A stretch of DNA of 40,611 nucleotides from Westiellopsis prolifica IICB1 (GCF_004323185.1 NZ_NAPS01000002.1:2212066-2252676), one strand, 5' to 3'. Counted from the first letter of the stretch, positions 9,384 to 18,474 are shown. A program made the numbers and translations. The notes: generated from the letters alone by a model not told the origin.

Positions 9384-9591
9384 ATTTCGGCGCACACAAA
9401 AACTACTCCGGCGCACACATAAATCACTTCGGCGAGCGCAAAAATCATTTCGGCGCACGCAAAAATCATTTCGGCGAACGCAAAAATCATTTCGGCGAGC
9501 GCAAAAATCATTTCGGCGAGCGCAAAAATCATTTCGGCGAGCGCAGAAATCATTTCGGCGAGCGCAGAAATCATTTCGGCGAGCGCAGAGG
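9384..9591. repeat. 21-bp minisatellite, about 10 copies
   Basis: A tandem array of a 21-bp unit starts ATTTCGGCG and ends AAAAATC. The left two copies are the most divergent and the middle ones are identical. As 21 is a multiple of 3, minus-strand frames stay open through it and give spurious repeat peptides (MIFALAE and NDFCARR types). The 725-bp gap from 9235 to 9959 otherwise holds only the MITE at 9663 and the hsp20 terminator. Confidence 0.93.
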
Positions 9592-9662
9592 ATGTCTGAA
9601 AAGTTTGCCAAAGGTATATTTGTCATTTTGTAGGCGTAAACCTTCGGTGCAGGTTACTTATA

Positions 9663-9761
9663 CCATTTCACTAAAACCTTGGTACAAATACAGGCGGTGT
9701 AGAGACGCGCTGTTTGAAGCATCTCTACAAATTTATATGGATCGTGATTAAGGTGAAATGG
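9663..9761. mobile_element. MITE, copy 2 of TA-flanked 99-bp family
   Basis: This copy is 99 bp, from CCATTTCAC to GTGAAATGG, flanked by TA at 9661-9662 and 9762-9763. Its length matches copy 1 at 5407-5505 exactly, and the outer thirds are nearly identical. The central palindrome has diverged and no longer pairs well (it reads AGACGCGCTGTTTGAAGC). It lies between the minisatellite and the hsp20 gene. Confidence 0.85.
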
Positions 9762-9910
9762 TATCAGTTATAAAATTTCTGGTGAAAATCTGTCGTCATT
9801 ATGGCATTTCTCGATACTTTTAAGAAAACAAAAATAGGACTGACAGCACAATCATTGTTGTGAATTATCCTGTCAATCCTGTTATACATTATATTAGTGT
9901 TTTTCAAACA

Positions 9911-9955
9911 ACCCGAAATATCAACGGCAAACTAATTTACTAATTAATTTCGGGT
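9911..9955 (-). terminator. Probable terminator of the hsp20 gene
   Basis: ACCCGAAAT (9911-9919) pairs with ATTTCGGGT (9947-9955), starting 4 bases past the hsp20 stop. Read on the minus strand the stem is followed by TGTTTG, a weak T-run. The loop of 27 bases is long, so efficiency is uncertain. Confidence 0.5.
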
Positions 9956-9959
9956 AAAG

Positions 9960-10505
9960 TTAACTTGATTGAGATTGTAGTTGCTGTTGAGTTTGTCTAT
10001 CATACTGATCGCCGATTGCCTGAGTTTCTTGTCCCTCTAAATTAACGGTGACAACTTTATTTTTTTCTTCCTCAGCTTTCGGCATGGTCAAACACAAAAC
10101 ACCGTTTTTAAATTCTGCTTGTACTTGATCGTTTTGAATTCTACTAGGTAAAGGAATCATGCGTTGGAAACGACCATAGCGAAATTCCGAACGTTTTATT
10201 CCTTTTTCTTCGGTTGTAATTTCAGATTTTCGTTCACCACTGATAGAAACAGCTTCAGCAGTAACTTTTACATCCAAATCCTTAGCTTCTATACCAGGAA
10301 GTTCTACCCGCAGTTGGATATTATCATCATTTTCGTGTATTTCAGCTAGTGGCATAAAAGCAAAACCAGCCATTTCATCACTTTCATCACTAGTAGTGAT
10401 CATGCGATCAAACAGGCGATTCATTTCCCGTTGCAAGCTAGAAACTTCCCGGAAAGGATCGTAACGGTTAATTTGCCGGAAAGGGTCCCAACGTATTAAT
10501 GCCAT
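9960..10505 (-). CDS. hspA: Small heat-shock protein (Hsp20/alpha-crystallin)
   Basis: This ATP-independent holdase chaperone binds unfolding proteins and forms oligomers in the cytosol. The 181-residue product starts MALIRWDPFRQINRYDPFRE, the typical HspA N-terminus. It has an alpha-crystallin domain at about residues 48-150 (ELPGIEAKDLDVKV, the FKNGVLCLTMPK strand) and a Gln-rich tail (RQTQQQLQSQSS) in which the usual C-terminal I-X-I motif is not obvious. GGAGGG lies eight bases before the ATG. A small hairpin sits in the probable leader. The gene appears monocistronic. Confidence 0.95.
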   Translation of the reverse strand: MALIRWDPFRQINRYDPFREVSSLQREMNRLFDRMITTSDESDEMAGFAFMPLAEIHENDDNIQLRVELPGIEAKDLDVKVTAEAVSISGERKSEITTEEKGIKRSEFRYGRFQRMIPLPSRIQNDQVQAEFKNGVLCLTMPKAEEEKNKVVTVNLEGQETQAIGDQYDRQTQQQLQSQSS

Positions 10506-10512
10506 ATTTCAG

Positions 10513-10551
10513 CCCTCCGATTCTATCTCAGGCAAGAAGTGCTAACTTCTT
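10513..10551 (-). promoter_or_regulatory. hsp20 leader: Shine-Dalgarno and upstream hairpin
   Basis: On the minus strand, AAGAAGT and ACTTCTT form a 7-bp stem with a 4-base loop (10534-10551), 15 bases upstream of GGAGGGC (10513-10519). The loop region contains TTAGCACTT, which resembles half of a CIRCE operator (TTAGCACTC), but the second half is absent. Known cyanobacterial hsp17 leaders act as RNA thermometers. I see no pairing that would mask this Shine-Dalgarno sequence, so a regulatory role is only possible. Confidence 0.3.
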
Positions 10552-10719
10552 ACTTTTAATTTTAAACTATCAAGGGTAAAAATTTGCCTCATCAGCCAAA
10601 TGGATGACCTTTTATTTTTCAAAAATTAAAACTACTTAATCTGCTGATAGAGGAAACAAATATACCTAGTTGTAAACATGGAAATTATATTTACAGGTGA
10701 ATTTTGCAGCTAAATCAAA

Positions 10720-10839
10720 ATGGCTAAAGTTAACCCATTTCAACTACAAAAAAATTTGAAAGGTGTGAACTATCCAGTCAGTAAAGAAGAGTTGATTCAG
10801 CAGGCTCAACAACATAAAGTCTATTTTTGTTGTAAATAA
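10720..10839 (+). pseudogene. DUF2795 fragment (39 codons)
   Basis: A short plus-strand frame begins MAKVNPFQLQKNLKGVNYPV and continues SKEELIQQAQQHK, which matches the start of DUF2795 proteins (VNPxxLQKxLKGVxYP). It then ends after VYFCCK. Family members I know of are longer, so this looks like a truncated gene whose 3' part was lost. Its last 19 bases overlap the 3' end of moaC on the opposite strand, so the truncation junction probably lies at the moaC end. No clear Shine-Dalgarno sequence is visible. It could still be a functional short variant. Confidence 0.65.
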
Positions 10840-11327
10840 TCTCCTGATTTGCCACCAGTTTTACTTATTAATTGAATTGATTCAATTTGAATCGACTTTT
10901 CTAAAGCTTTTGCCATATCATAAAGGGTCAGAGCAGCAACAGAAACAGCTGTCAAAGCTTCCATCTCTACACCGGTTTCGGCTTTGGTTTTAACTATTGC
11001 CTGGATTTGATAACCAGGTAGTTCTGGTTCCGGTGTGATGAGTACTTCTACTTTGTGCAAAGGCAAAGGATGACATAGAGGAATCAAGTTAGCTGTTTGT
11101 TTAGCAGCCATAATTCCCGCTAGTCTTGCTGTTGCTAACACATCTCCTTTAGGGGCGTTTCCTGCTTGGATAGCAGTAAAGGTTGTGCTTGACATTCGCA
11201 CTCTTGCAGCTGCTGTTGCTTGGCGGACTGTCGATGGTTTTTCTGACACATCTACCATTTGGGCTTGCCCTTGGTGATCTAGATGGGTCAGTTCAACAGA
11301 AGCAGTTGGAAAATTATCTTGCGTCAT
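10821..11327 (-). CDS. moaC: Cyclic pyranopterin monophosphate synthase (MoaC)
   Basis: It converts the MoaA product into cyclic pyranopterin monophosphate in molybdenum-cofactor synthesis. The 168-residue length and motifs are standard: [18 protein letters not shown] near the start, [15 protein letters not shown] with the conserved Cys-His in the centre, and [19 protein letters not shown] before the C-terminus. It is cytosolic and acts as a hexamer in characterised homologues. No other moa gene is adjacent. Its 3' end overlaps a convergent DUF2795 fragment. Confidence 0.97.
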   Translation of the reverse strand: MTQDNFPTASVELTHLDHQGQAQMVDVSEKPSTVRQATAAARVRMSSTTFTAIQAGNAPKGDVLATARLAGIMAAKQTANLIPLCHPLPLHKVEVLITPEPELPGYQIQAIVKTKAETGVEMEALTAVSVAALTLYDMAKALEKSIQIESIQLISKTGGKSGDYLQQK

Positions 11328-11365
11328 TTAATTTCATGTGTTACTATTAGATCCTGTGACCGCAA

Positions 11366-11439
11366 GGGCGTGTAGCTCAGTGGACTAGAGCACGTGGCTA
11401 CGGACCACGGTGTCGGGGGTTCGAATCCCTCCTCGCCCG
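11366..11439 (+). tRNA. tRNA-Arg(ACG)
   Basis: A 74-nt cloverleaf. The acceptor arms GGGCGTG and CTCGCCC pair apart from one T-T mismatch, and G is the discriminator base. The D-arm is TAGCTCAGTGGACTAGA, the anticodon stem CGTGG/CCACG has anticodon ACG at 11400-11402, and the T-arm contains GGTTCGAATCC. No CCA is encoded. The A34 would normally be edited to inosine to read CGN codons. It is transcribed opposite to moaC and the MFS gene. Confidence 0.96.
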
Positions 11440-11471
11440 TTTATAAATTTAAAATAAAAAATCAAAAAAAT

Positions 11472-11508
11472 AAAAATGAAGAATGCTGTTTCTTCATTTT
11501 TATTTTGT
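11472..11508. terminator. Bidirectional terminator, tRNA-Arg / MFS gene
   Basis: AAAAATGAAGAA (11472-11483) pairs with TTCTTCATTTTT (11490-11501) around a 6-base loop. A-rich sequence lies before it and T-rich sequence (TATTTT) after it. It can end the tRNA transcript on the plus strand and the convergent MFS transcript on the minus strand. Confidence 0.75.
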
Positions 11509-11510
11509 AC

Positions 11511-12749
11511 TTATAAGTCTTGAATTGCATTTAAGGCGTAATAATCTTGACCACGACCAAGGGCGAAACGTAGGGAAGTGCGAAGAGTTTTACTAGATTG
11601 GGTAAGAAAAACAATCATAGCAAGTCCGGTTAATGCTGCTGTGAAACCGAAGCTAATGCGGTATCCCACTTGTTCAGCAGCAAAACCCACAATTGGGCCT
11701 GCGATCGCAATGCCAAAATCAAATCCAGCTATACATATGGCAAAAATACGTCCCCTTTGTTGAGGAAGGGAACGATCAGCCATCAGTGTCGCAATCATAG
11801 GAATTAGTGTACCGCCTCCAATACCTTCAACGAGGGCAGCGAGTAAGAAAGTACTAGCATTGTTAGCCAGATACATCAACACCATTGATAGAGAATAAAA
11901 AACTAAACCAATAGTTACAAACAATCCTCGCCCTAAGCGATCGCTTGCTTTACCAGTAAATACCCTACCACTAAAGCTAGAAATTGCCGAAGCTGTGTAA
12001 AACAACCCAGGGTTTAAGTCAACTTGAGTGGATTTGATATACAGTGGTGCAAAAGTATGTAAAGTTCCAATCGTCAAACCAACCATTAACATTACAAACG
12101 CTGGTACTCTCACCCTGGGACTAATCAACATTCGCCAAAAATTAGAATCAAGGTTTTTGGTTTCCTGCTTGTCAACAGGTGGATTAACAATTGGCAAAAT
12201 ACATAACACCCCTAACCCACCTAAGGCCGCAGATAACAAAAATAACGCCGTATTTCCAGCCGCAGCTTGTAAATAACCACCTAAAGCTGGCCCTATTGCT
12301 AAACCAACCGGATTAACCAAGCTCATGTAGCCAATAATCTCACCACGATTACTAGCCGGGGCTAAATCTGCTACCAGCGCTATGTAAGCAGTGGCAAAAG
12401 CAGCGATACTAATGCCATGAAAAGCACGCAACACAATTAATAAAGGTATGGATGTCGTGATTTCATAACCAAGGGGAGCGATCGCCACCACCACCATCCC
12501 AATCAGCAGTACAATTTTACGACCCCGCTTGTCTGCTAAACTTCCTAACCAAGGACGAAATAACAGCAGCCCAATCGCAAAACTACCCATCAAAACCCCA
12601 ATTTGTTGCTTACTCGCCCCTACTTCTTCTAGATAAAGTGGTAAAGTTGGTAACAAAGAAGTCAAACTAGACCAGAACAGTAAACCTGCTGTAAATAAAA
12701 TCAGCAGGTTTCGTTGTAATTCAGTATCAATTTTATTAAGTAATCTCAC
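11511..12749 (-). CDS. MFS transporter
   Basis: This 412-residue inner-membrane transporter has about twelve hydrophobic helices. The loop between helices 2 and 3 has the MFS signature GSLADKRGRKIVLLIG, and the pseudo-repeat in the second half is GKASDRLGRG. The drug/proton antiporter type (DHA1) is the best fit by overall pattern, but the substrate cannot be predicted. The start is a GTG at 12749 with no convincing Shine-Dalgarno sequence. The next ATG in frame would remove the start of helix 1. It stands alone and ends at a bidirectional terminator. Confidence 0.9.
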   Translation of the reverse strand: MRLLNKIDTELQRNLLILFTAGLLFWSSLTSLLPTLPLYLEEVGASKQQIGVLMGSFAIGLLLFRPWLGSLADKRGRKIVLLIGMVVVAIAPLGYEITTSIPLLIVLRAFHGISIAAFATAYIALVADLAPASNRGEIIGYMSLVNPVGLAIGPALGGYLQAAAGNTALFLLSAALGGLGVLCILPIVNPPVDKQETKNLDSNFWRMLISPRVRVPAFVMLMVGLTIGTLHTFAPLYIKSTQVDLNPGLFYTASAISSFSGRVFTGKASDRLGRGLFVTIGLVFYSLSMVLMYLANNASTFLLAALVEGIGGGTLIPMIATLMADRSLPQQRGRIFAICIAGFDFGIAIAGPIVGFAAEQVGYRISFGFTAALTGLAMIVFLTQSSKTLRTSLRFALGRGQDYYALNAIQDL

Positions 12750-13328
12750 GGTAAATGCAAGTTAATTTAAGTGAATCGTCAAGAGTCAATTATCATTGAA
12801 TTTTAGATTTGGCATTATGAACTTGGAACTTATAACTAACAAGTATTGTTACATTACTTAATAATAGCTAATACTTCAGAATTGTGGCAGATTCGAGGTT
12901 AGTTGACCATGGGGTATTGGGCGTGGAGCTTTAAGAGTCGTCTTTCGTAAACAACTATTTGTACTTCGCTGACCGAACAATTTTAGATTTTAGATTTTAG
13001 ATTTTGGATTAAAATGAAAATCTGAAATCTAAAAACATGGTTACCACCGGACAGCGCCGCTCCGCGTCTACAAGCCTCTCCATTCATGGAGAAAAGACCG
13101 AAAAAGATTCGTTATTCAAGCCTCTTGTTTAAAGAAGAGGTTAATCTAAAATCCACGCGTCCAAAATCCAAAATCGAGTGACGAGTCTTTGATACTCGGC
13201 GAAAGTGGAGAGTAAAAGACAAGGGAGAATCTATCAAAAACGTGAGTTCGACCTGTACCCCACACACCCAGACGCGATGAATGGCGTCTCTACATTACTC
13301 CCCACACTCCCCACACCCCCTACACTCC
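12750..13328. other. Non-coding gap with simple repeats
   Basis: I see no credible gene in these 579 bases. TTTTAGA-type heptamers lie at about 12981-13010 (with partial inverse copies at 13016-13035), and a degenerate GACGC...GCGTC hairpin of the GTAGAGACG family at about 13271-13300. A CCCCACACT/CCCCTACACT-like C-rich tract runs to the glycosyltransferase stop codon. The left edge (about 12750-12900) presumably holds the MFS promoter. Confidence 0.7.
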
Positions 13329-14348
13329 CTAATCCTTGCTCCCCGCTCCCATTACTACTTCCCTGACTCGATAAATGGGACGCCCTTGGGATTCATGATA
13401 AGTACGCATTAGCAACTCTGCTAACAAACCAAAGCAGAATAGCTGTACTCCTGTTACTAATAACAGAACAGCCAAAATTAATAAAGGGCGATCGCCAATA
13501 TCTTGACCCAAAGCTAATTTTACCCAAGTCAAATAAATGCCGATCGCACCTCCCGAAAGTATAGAAATCAAGCCCCATAGCCCAAAAACATGCATGGGAC
13601 GGGTGAGGAACTTTTTCATAAAGGCGATGGTAAATAAATCCATCATTACCCGAAAAGTTCTTGACAAACCGTACTTACTGTGACCAAACTTACGTGCGTG
13701 GTGACGTACGGGCATTTCGGTAATTCTTGCACCTTCGATATACGCCAAAGCTGGTAAAAATCGATGCAGTTCTCCGTATAGATTCATATCTGCTACCAAT
13801 TCTGCACGGTAGGCTTTTAATGAACAACCATAATCATGTATGTGTACGCTGGTGATCTGCCGGATTAACCAGTTGGCAATTTTAGAGGGTAATAGTCTTG
13901 TCAAAGCTGCATCTTGGCGATTTAGCCGCCAACCACTAACCAAATCGTAGCCTTCATCTAGTTTCGCCAACAGCATCGGTATATCTGCTGGATCATTTTG
14001 CAAGTCGGCATCTAAAGTTACAACTGCCTTGCCATGTGCATAGTAAAACCCAGCCGCCATCGCCGCAGTTTGGCCGTAGTTACGCCGCAGAATCACTGCT
14101 TTTAAATCGTTGCGGATTTGTGCTTGTTCTTTCAGGAACTGCGCGGAACCATCACTAGAACCATCATCCACACAGATAATTTCATAACTAAGATTACTAG
14201 CATTTAAAGTAGAAGCGATCGCCTCCAATAAATGAGGCAAACTTTCCACTTCATCACGCACGGGTACCACCACTGAAACACTGGGAACTGGTGAGGACAT
14301 CGCCTCATATTGTCCAGCCATCCCATTAGAAACTAATCCACTCCTCAT
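13329..14348 (-). CDS. GT2 glycosyltransferase, dolichol-phosphate-mannose-synthase-like
   Basis: This is a family 2 inverting glycosyltransferase of the ArnC/GtrB/DPM1 type, which moves a sugar from a nucleotide donor to a polyprenyl phosphate at the cytoplasmic membrane. The 339-residue product shows VSVVVPVRDE, CVDDGSSDGS and the metal-binding LDADLQNDP within the first 125 residues. HDYGCSLKAYR follows, with two membrane helices near residues 248-270 and 283-305. The frame opens at an ATG overlapping the peptidase stop (ATGA), implying coupled translation. An internal ATG giving MSSPVPSVSVVVPVRDE is an alternative start. Donor and acceptor are not predictable. Confidence 0.92.
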   Translation of the reverse strand: MRSGLVSNGMAGQYEAMSSPVPSVSVVVPVRDEVESLPHLLEAIASTLNASNLSYEIICVDDGSSDGSAQFLKEQAQIRNDLKAVILRRNYGQTAAMAAGFYYAHGKAVVTLDADLQNDPADIPMLLAKLDEGYDLVSGWRLNRQDAALTRLLPSKIANWLIRQITSVHIHDYGCSLKAYRAELVADMNLYGELHRFLPALAYIEGARITEMPVRHHARKFGHSKYGLSRTFRVMMDLFTIAFMKKFLTRPMHVFGLWGLISILSGGAIGIYLTWVKLALGQDIGDRPLLILAVLLLVTGVQLFCFGLLAELLMRTYHESQGRPIYRVREVVMGAGSKD

Positions 14349-15082
14349 ATTTTTTCTTTCAATCCTCTATGACTCTGCGGTTCGTAACTTTTCACCACTG
14401 TGCCAGCACCGCGTAGTTGCTGATAGTATGACTGACTCACCTCATCACCTTGTTCCGAGAGAATGTCAATCCCTATACCATTACGCCCTTTATCTTTACC
14501 AGAACTATGGATATAATAACCATCTCCTAAATAGAGTCCCACATGAGTAGCTTTTTGGGGAGTCCCAAAGAAGACTAAATCACCAGGTGTCAGCAGTGCT
14601 AGGTCAATTGATTGGGTAAAATCTTCCTGTTGGTACGCATCTCTGGGTAAGCAAATACCCACCGAACGAAACGCCGCCTGCATCAACCCCGAACAGTCGT
14701 AATTTGGCCCAACTGTACCACCCCAAAGATAATAATTAGGTTGTTGCATCGCTTTGTGAGTAAAAGCAATCACTTCTGGGAGCAATTTTTTGATTTCTGA
14801 TTCGGAAAATGATTTAGCCTGATAAGGTACAGTAGCTGTTTGTAACAAAACCAAATCTGTAACTGACAACCAGCCTGGGTAGTCATCCTCACACAAACAC
14901 ACTTGTACAGATGTGCTACGGGGTGTGTCTACATCATTTGATGTCACCCACAAATGTCGCCCAACGTGAGCTTGGGTAGCCAAGCGTGTACATTCTGGAG
15001 AATCATATATGTTCAGGTTAGCTAGACACTCGTACTCACCTGATTCTAAATTTGCGATTTGGGATTTGAGATTTAGAGACAT
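14345..15082 (-). CDS. NlpC/P60 gamma-D-glutamyl-L-diamino acid endopeptidase
   Basis: It cleaves the gamma-D-Glu to diamino-acid bond of peptidoglycan stem peptides, probably for recycling. The product closely resembles the crystallised Anabaena/Nostoc enzyme as I remember it, with an N-terminal SH3-like domain (LESGEYECLANLNIYDSPEC) and a C-terminal papain-like domain. Catalytic residues are Cys130 in GPNYDCSGLMQAAF, His in KATHVGLYLGDG and His in YYIHSSG. The start at 15082 (MSLNLKSQIANLESGEY) is chosen because the frame's upstream ATG at 15124 would overlap the divergent gene and add a non-conserved leader. It is translationally coupled to the glycosyltransferase downstream. There is no signal peptide, consistent with a cytosolic recycling role. 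Confidence 0.95.
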   Translation of the reverse strand: MSLNLKSQIANLESGEYECLANLNIYDSPECTRLATQAHVGRHLWVTSNDVDTPRSTSVQVCLCEDDYPGWLSVTDLVLLQTATVPYQAKSFSESEIKKLLPEVIAFTHKAMQQPNYYLWGGTVGPNYDCSGLMQAAFRSVGICLPRDAYQQEDFTQSIDLALLTPGDLVFFGTPQKATHVGLYLGDGYYIHSSGKDKGRNGIGIDILSEQGDEVSQSYYQQLRGAGTVVKSYEPQSHRGLKEKI

Positions 15083-15097
15083 TCTGCAAACACAACA

Positions 15098-16039
15098 ATG
15101 ACTTTTTTTAATCAAGAAGAACAACTGGAAAAGCTAGGTAATGGCATTTTAGAAGCAACTTGGACAAAATTTCCCACCTTAGACCGCAACCAAATTGCTT
15201 TGACTTGGATTGTCTACGATCCACCTGTGTTGGTAAATACTGGCGGTGCGCTGACTCCAGATGCTTTTTGGAACCATCCAGTCCGTGGTTTTACTTATCG
15301 AGGCTCAGAGCGAATTTATCCAGCCAGTGTAGTGAAGCTATTTTACTTGGTAGCAGCACAGGAATGGATAGAAAAAGGTATGGTTCAGACTTCTAGTGAG
15401 TTAGAAAGAGCCATGGGCGATATGATTGTTGACTCTAGTAACGATGCTACTAGTTTGGTAGTAGATATACTGACAGGAACTACATCTGGTCCCGAATTAC
15501 CAGCAGGCCCATTTGAGACATGGAAACAACAACGTCATATTGTTAATCGCTACTATCAATCCTTGGGTTGGCCGGAAATGGAAAGCATTAATGTCTGTCA
15601 AAAAACTTGGTGTGATGGACCTTACGGACGTGAACGCGCTTTCTATGGACAATTATTAGAAAATCGTAACATGTTAACAACTAATGCGATCGCCAGGTTG
15701 TTACATAGCATTATTGGTGGTGTCGCAGTATCTAGTATGCGATCGCAAGCAATGATGAGTCTACTCAAACGTAGTCTCAATCCTGATGATTTACCAAAAG
15801 ATGTAGAAGAAGATCAAGTTACAGGCTTTTTAGGTGCTGGTCTTCCCCAAACAGCACAAATTTGGTCAAAAGCAGGTTGGACTAGTCAAGTTCGACATGA
15901 TGCTGCGTATATAGAAATACCGAATTGTCATCCTTATCTTTTGGTCGTATTCACTGAAGGCAAAGCACACGCTCAAAATCGTGATATTTTACCTTTTGTT
16001 TCTCAGCGTATTGCCGAAGCACTTGCCAGTTTAAATTAG
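15098..16039 (+). CDS. Class A beta-lactamase-like serine hydrolase
   Basis: The 313-residue product has the penicillin-recognising serine-hydrolase signatures. They are the nucleophile motif SVVK in PASVVKLFYLVA (about residue 84), SSN in VDSSNDATS in the SDN position, and SKAG in WSKAGWTSQ in the KTG position. Whether it is a beta-lactamase, a D,D-peptidase or another amidase/esterase is unclear. There is no signal peptide, which argues against a secreted beta-lactamase. Its start is 15 bases from the divergent NlpC/P60 start, suggesting a shared regulatory region and a cell-wall link. Confidence 0.88.
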   Translation: MTFFNQEEQLEKLGNGILEATWTKFPTLDRNQIALTWIVYDPPVLVNTGGALTPDAFWNHPVRGFTYRGSERIYPASVVKLFYLVAAQEWIEKGMVQTSSELERAMGDMIVDSSNDATSLVVDILTGTTSGPELPAGPFETWKQQRHIVNRYYQSLGWPEMESINVCQKTWCDGPYGRERAFYGQLLENRNMLTTNAIARLLHSIIGGVAVSSMRSQAMMSLLKRSLNPDDLPKDVEEDQVTGFLGAGLPQTAQIWSKAGWTSQVRHDAAYIEIPNCHPYLLVVFTEGKAHAQNRDILPFVSQRIAEALASLN

Positions 16040-16234
16040 AAAAAGATCATGGAAAAGGGAGGGAGACAGAAAAAAACTGCTTCCCTCTTTCAAACCTGCT
16101 TTGACAATTTCGGGGAATAGGAGAGCATCAAAGAAGTATCGGTCATCCGCTAACAGGATTTTAGATTTTGGATTTATTCCACGGATAAACCCGCTTTCTT
16201 GTACCATCAAGGAATGATTGGTCAATAAAAATAT

Positions 16235-18343
16235 ATGGATTTAGTTGATCGTCAGGAATGCCAATTAAACAAGTTGAGTCAGCAACTGCAAAAGGAAATC
16301 GGCAAGTGCAAGTTACTTGAACAAAGGCTAAAAACTTCTGAAGCTCAGATGCGTGCTGTGTTTGAAGCAATGACTGATGTAGTGCTTGTGATCAATTTGC
16401 ACAACAATCAACTCGGAAGTATAAAAATTCTGCCAACAAAACCTAATCAAATATATACAGATGATACTGATGTAATTAGCCAGACGATAGAACAATTTTT
16501 TCATGAACAGACTGCTCAGGTATGGCTAGAAAAAGTTAGACAAGCTCTAGAACTACAGCAAATACTTTATTTTGATTACTGTTTGTGTCAGCAGGAGCAT
16601 AAAGTTTGGTTTAGCGCTAGTATTTCCCCGACCTCAGACCAATCAGTTCTTTGGGTAGCACGAGATATTAGCGATCGCAAGCAAGCTGAAATAGAATTAC
16701 AACATGCTAAAGAAGCAGCTGAAGCAGCCAATAAAGCCAAAAGCCAGTTTTTGGCAGCAATGAGTCATGAACTCCGGACTCCCCTCAACAGTATTTTAGG
16801 TTTTTCTCAAATCATGTATGACGATACTTCCTGCATCGGTGAAAACCGGGAGTATCTTGAAATTATCAACAAAAGTGGTCAGCACCTGCTGCAACTAATA
16901 AACGATGTCTTAGAAATGTCCAAAATTGAAGCAGGTAAAATCAAACTGAATGAAACAAAATTAGATTTATATAGTCTGTTAGATAGCTTAGAGGATATGC
17001 TGCGCCTCAAAGCTAGAGAAAAAAAACTTACTCTTGTCTTTGAGCGATCGCCATCAGTACCACAATATATCATCACCGATGAAAGTAAACTGCGGCAAAT
17101 TCTATTGAACTTATTGGGTAACGCGATCAAATTTACTCAAGCAGGAAGTGTAACTCTACGTGTGAGAATGGGACACGAGGGACAAGGAGGACAACAGAGA
17201 CAAGGAGGACAAGGGAGAAATTTCTTCCAATACCCAATACCTAATTCCCAATCGCCGTACTCTGAGAGAAGCCGCTTACGCGTCTACGCGAAGCGTCTCC
17301 TCTGGAGAATCCCTGATCCCCGATCCCTTACTTTCGAGGTAGAAGATACTGGTTCTGGTATTGCTTCAGAAGAAATCAACAATTTATTTGAAGCTTTTGT
17401 CCAAACTGGTACTGGTAAGCGCGAGCAAGAAGGTACAGGTTTAGGACTAGCAATTAGTCGCAAATTTGTACAGTTAATGGGTGGAGATATTACTGTCAAC
17501 AGTGTTTTAGGACAAGGAAGCATATTTGCATTCCACATTCAAGCCAAGTTAGCACAGACGACACAACAGCAAAACCAGTTGTCAAGTCAACGGGTTAAGT
17601 CTTTAGCACCAAATCAGCCAATTTATCGCCTACTAATTGTGGAGGATAATCAAGATCATCGCCAGTTTCTCATCAAACTTTTAAAACCCTTGGGTTTTGA
17701 AATACAACAAGTAGAAAATGGTCAAGAAGGCATAAATATGTGGGAAAGCTGGCATCCCCACATTATATTTATGGATATGCAGATGCCAATTATGGATGGT
17801 TATGAAGCTACTAGGGAGATTAAGACTAGACAAAGAAAATACGCACAGAAGAATAGATACGAGAATGAAAAGAATAAAGATATCCCCGCATCTCCCAATT
17901 CCCATCTGTCTACCTCTTCTTTTCATACCAAAATTATTGCCCTCACGGCTTATGCTTTTGAGGAACAGCGACAAGCAATGATCTCTGCTGGTTGCGATGA
18001 TTTTATCAGCAAACCATTTCGCGAAGAAGAAATTTTTGCTCACCTGGCAAAACACTTAGGCGTACGCTACATTTACTTGGAACCAGGTATAGTTGACCAA
18101 AATAATGTTCTGCAATCTAGAAAGTTAACTCCTGAAGACCTAAAAGTAATGCCAGATACATGGATACAAAAACTACACACAGCAGCTAAAGAATGTAACG
18201 ATGAAAGTATTGTCCAACTCCTTGCTAAAATTCCCATACAATATCCACATTTAATTGAAATTCTCACGCAAATTACTTATGATTTCCGCTTTGACGAAAT
18301 TCTAGAAATAACTGAATTTTGCTCAGGTATAAACTCGAACTAG
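16235..18343 (+). CDS. Hybrid sensor histidine kinase (PAS-HisKA-HATPase-REC)
   Basis: This 702-residue cytosolic two-component kinase has no membrane segments. The order is an N-terminal coiled stretch, a PAS-like domain (about 33-150), HisKA with phospho-acceptor His178 in [13 protein letters not shown], HATPase (N-box Asn296, DTGSG from Asp371, [12 protein letters not shown] from 400), REC (acidic EDN from Glu470, acceptor Asp514, Thr571, Lys593), and a helical tail that resembles an HPt domain but shows no clear acceptor His. The N-box to DTGSG distance is 75 residues, roughly 45 more than usual. Asp514 to Thr571 is 57 instead of about 30. Both extra segments are low-complexity and repeat-derived. 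The signal and partners are unknown. Confidence 0.93.
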   Translation: MDLVDRQECQLNKLSQQLQKEIGKCKLLEQRLKTSEAQMRAVFEAMTDVVLVINLHNNQLGSIKILPTKPNQIYTDDTDVISQTIEQFFHEQTAQVWLEKVRQALELQQILYFDYCLCQQEHKVWFSASISPTSDQSVLWVARDISDRKQAEIELQHAKEAAEAANKAKSQFLAAMSHELRTPLNSILGFSQIMYDDTSCIGENREYLEIINKSGQHLLQLINDVLEMSKIEAGKIKLNETKLDLYSLLDSLEDMLRLKAREKKLTLVFERSPSVPQYIITDESKLRQILLNLLGNAIKFTQAGSVTLRVRMGHEGQGGQQRQGGQGRNFFQYPIPNSQSPYSERSRLRVYAKRLLWRIPDPRSLTFEVEDTGSGIASEEINNLFEAFVQTGTGKREQEGTGLGLAISRKFVQLMGGDITVNSVLGQGSIFAFHIQAKLAQTTQQQNQLSSQRVKSLAPNQPIYRLLIVEDNQDHRQFLIKLLKPLGFEIQQVENGQEGINMWESWHPHIIFMDMQMPIMDGYEATREIKTRQRKYAQKNRYENEKNKDIPASPNSHLSTSSFHTKIIALTAYAFEEQRQAMISAGCDDFISKPFREEEIFAHLAKHLGVRYIYLEPGIVDQNNVLQSRKLTPEDLKVMPDTWIQKLHTAAKECNDESIVQLLAKIPIQYPHLIEILTQITYDFRFDEILEITEFCSGINSN
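17171..17332. repeat. In-frame repeat insertion in kinase ATPase domain
   Basis: These 162 bases encode about 54 low-complexity residues between the conserved TLRVRM strand and FEVEDTGSG. They consist of AGGACAAGG-like direct repeats, then CCCAATACC/TTCCCAATC units, then a palindromic block (ACGCGTCTACGCGAAGCGTC). They finish with CCCTGATCCCCGATCCC heptamers, the same sequences seen between genes elsewhere. The frame is intact throughout. Confidence 0.8.
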
Positions 18344-18474
18344 TTTTAAATTTATTAAAATAATTAACAATAATTAAATGTATTTATATCAATGTGATAT
18401 ACCCTTATAATTGACATTTTGGTATTTAGTTAATACTGATAATTTAAGGATTTTTCGTTATAAATCCGAACATG

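Noticed and set aside
9341-9626. Minus-strand ORFs with MIFALAE or NDFCARR peptide repeats
   Set aside because: A 21-bp array leaves two frames open at once; composition and lack of a ribosome site argue for non-coding DNA.
10534-10551. CIRCE operator upstream of hsp20
   Set aside because: Only one half resembles TTAGCACTC and the matching GAGTGCTAA half is absent.
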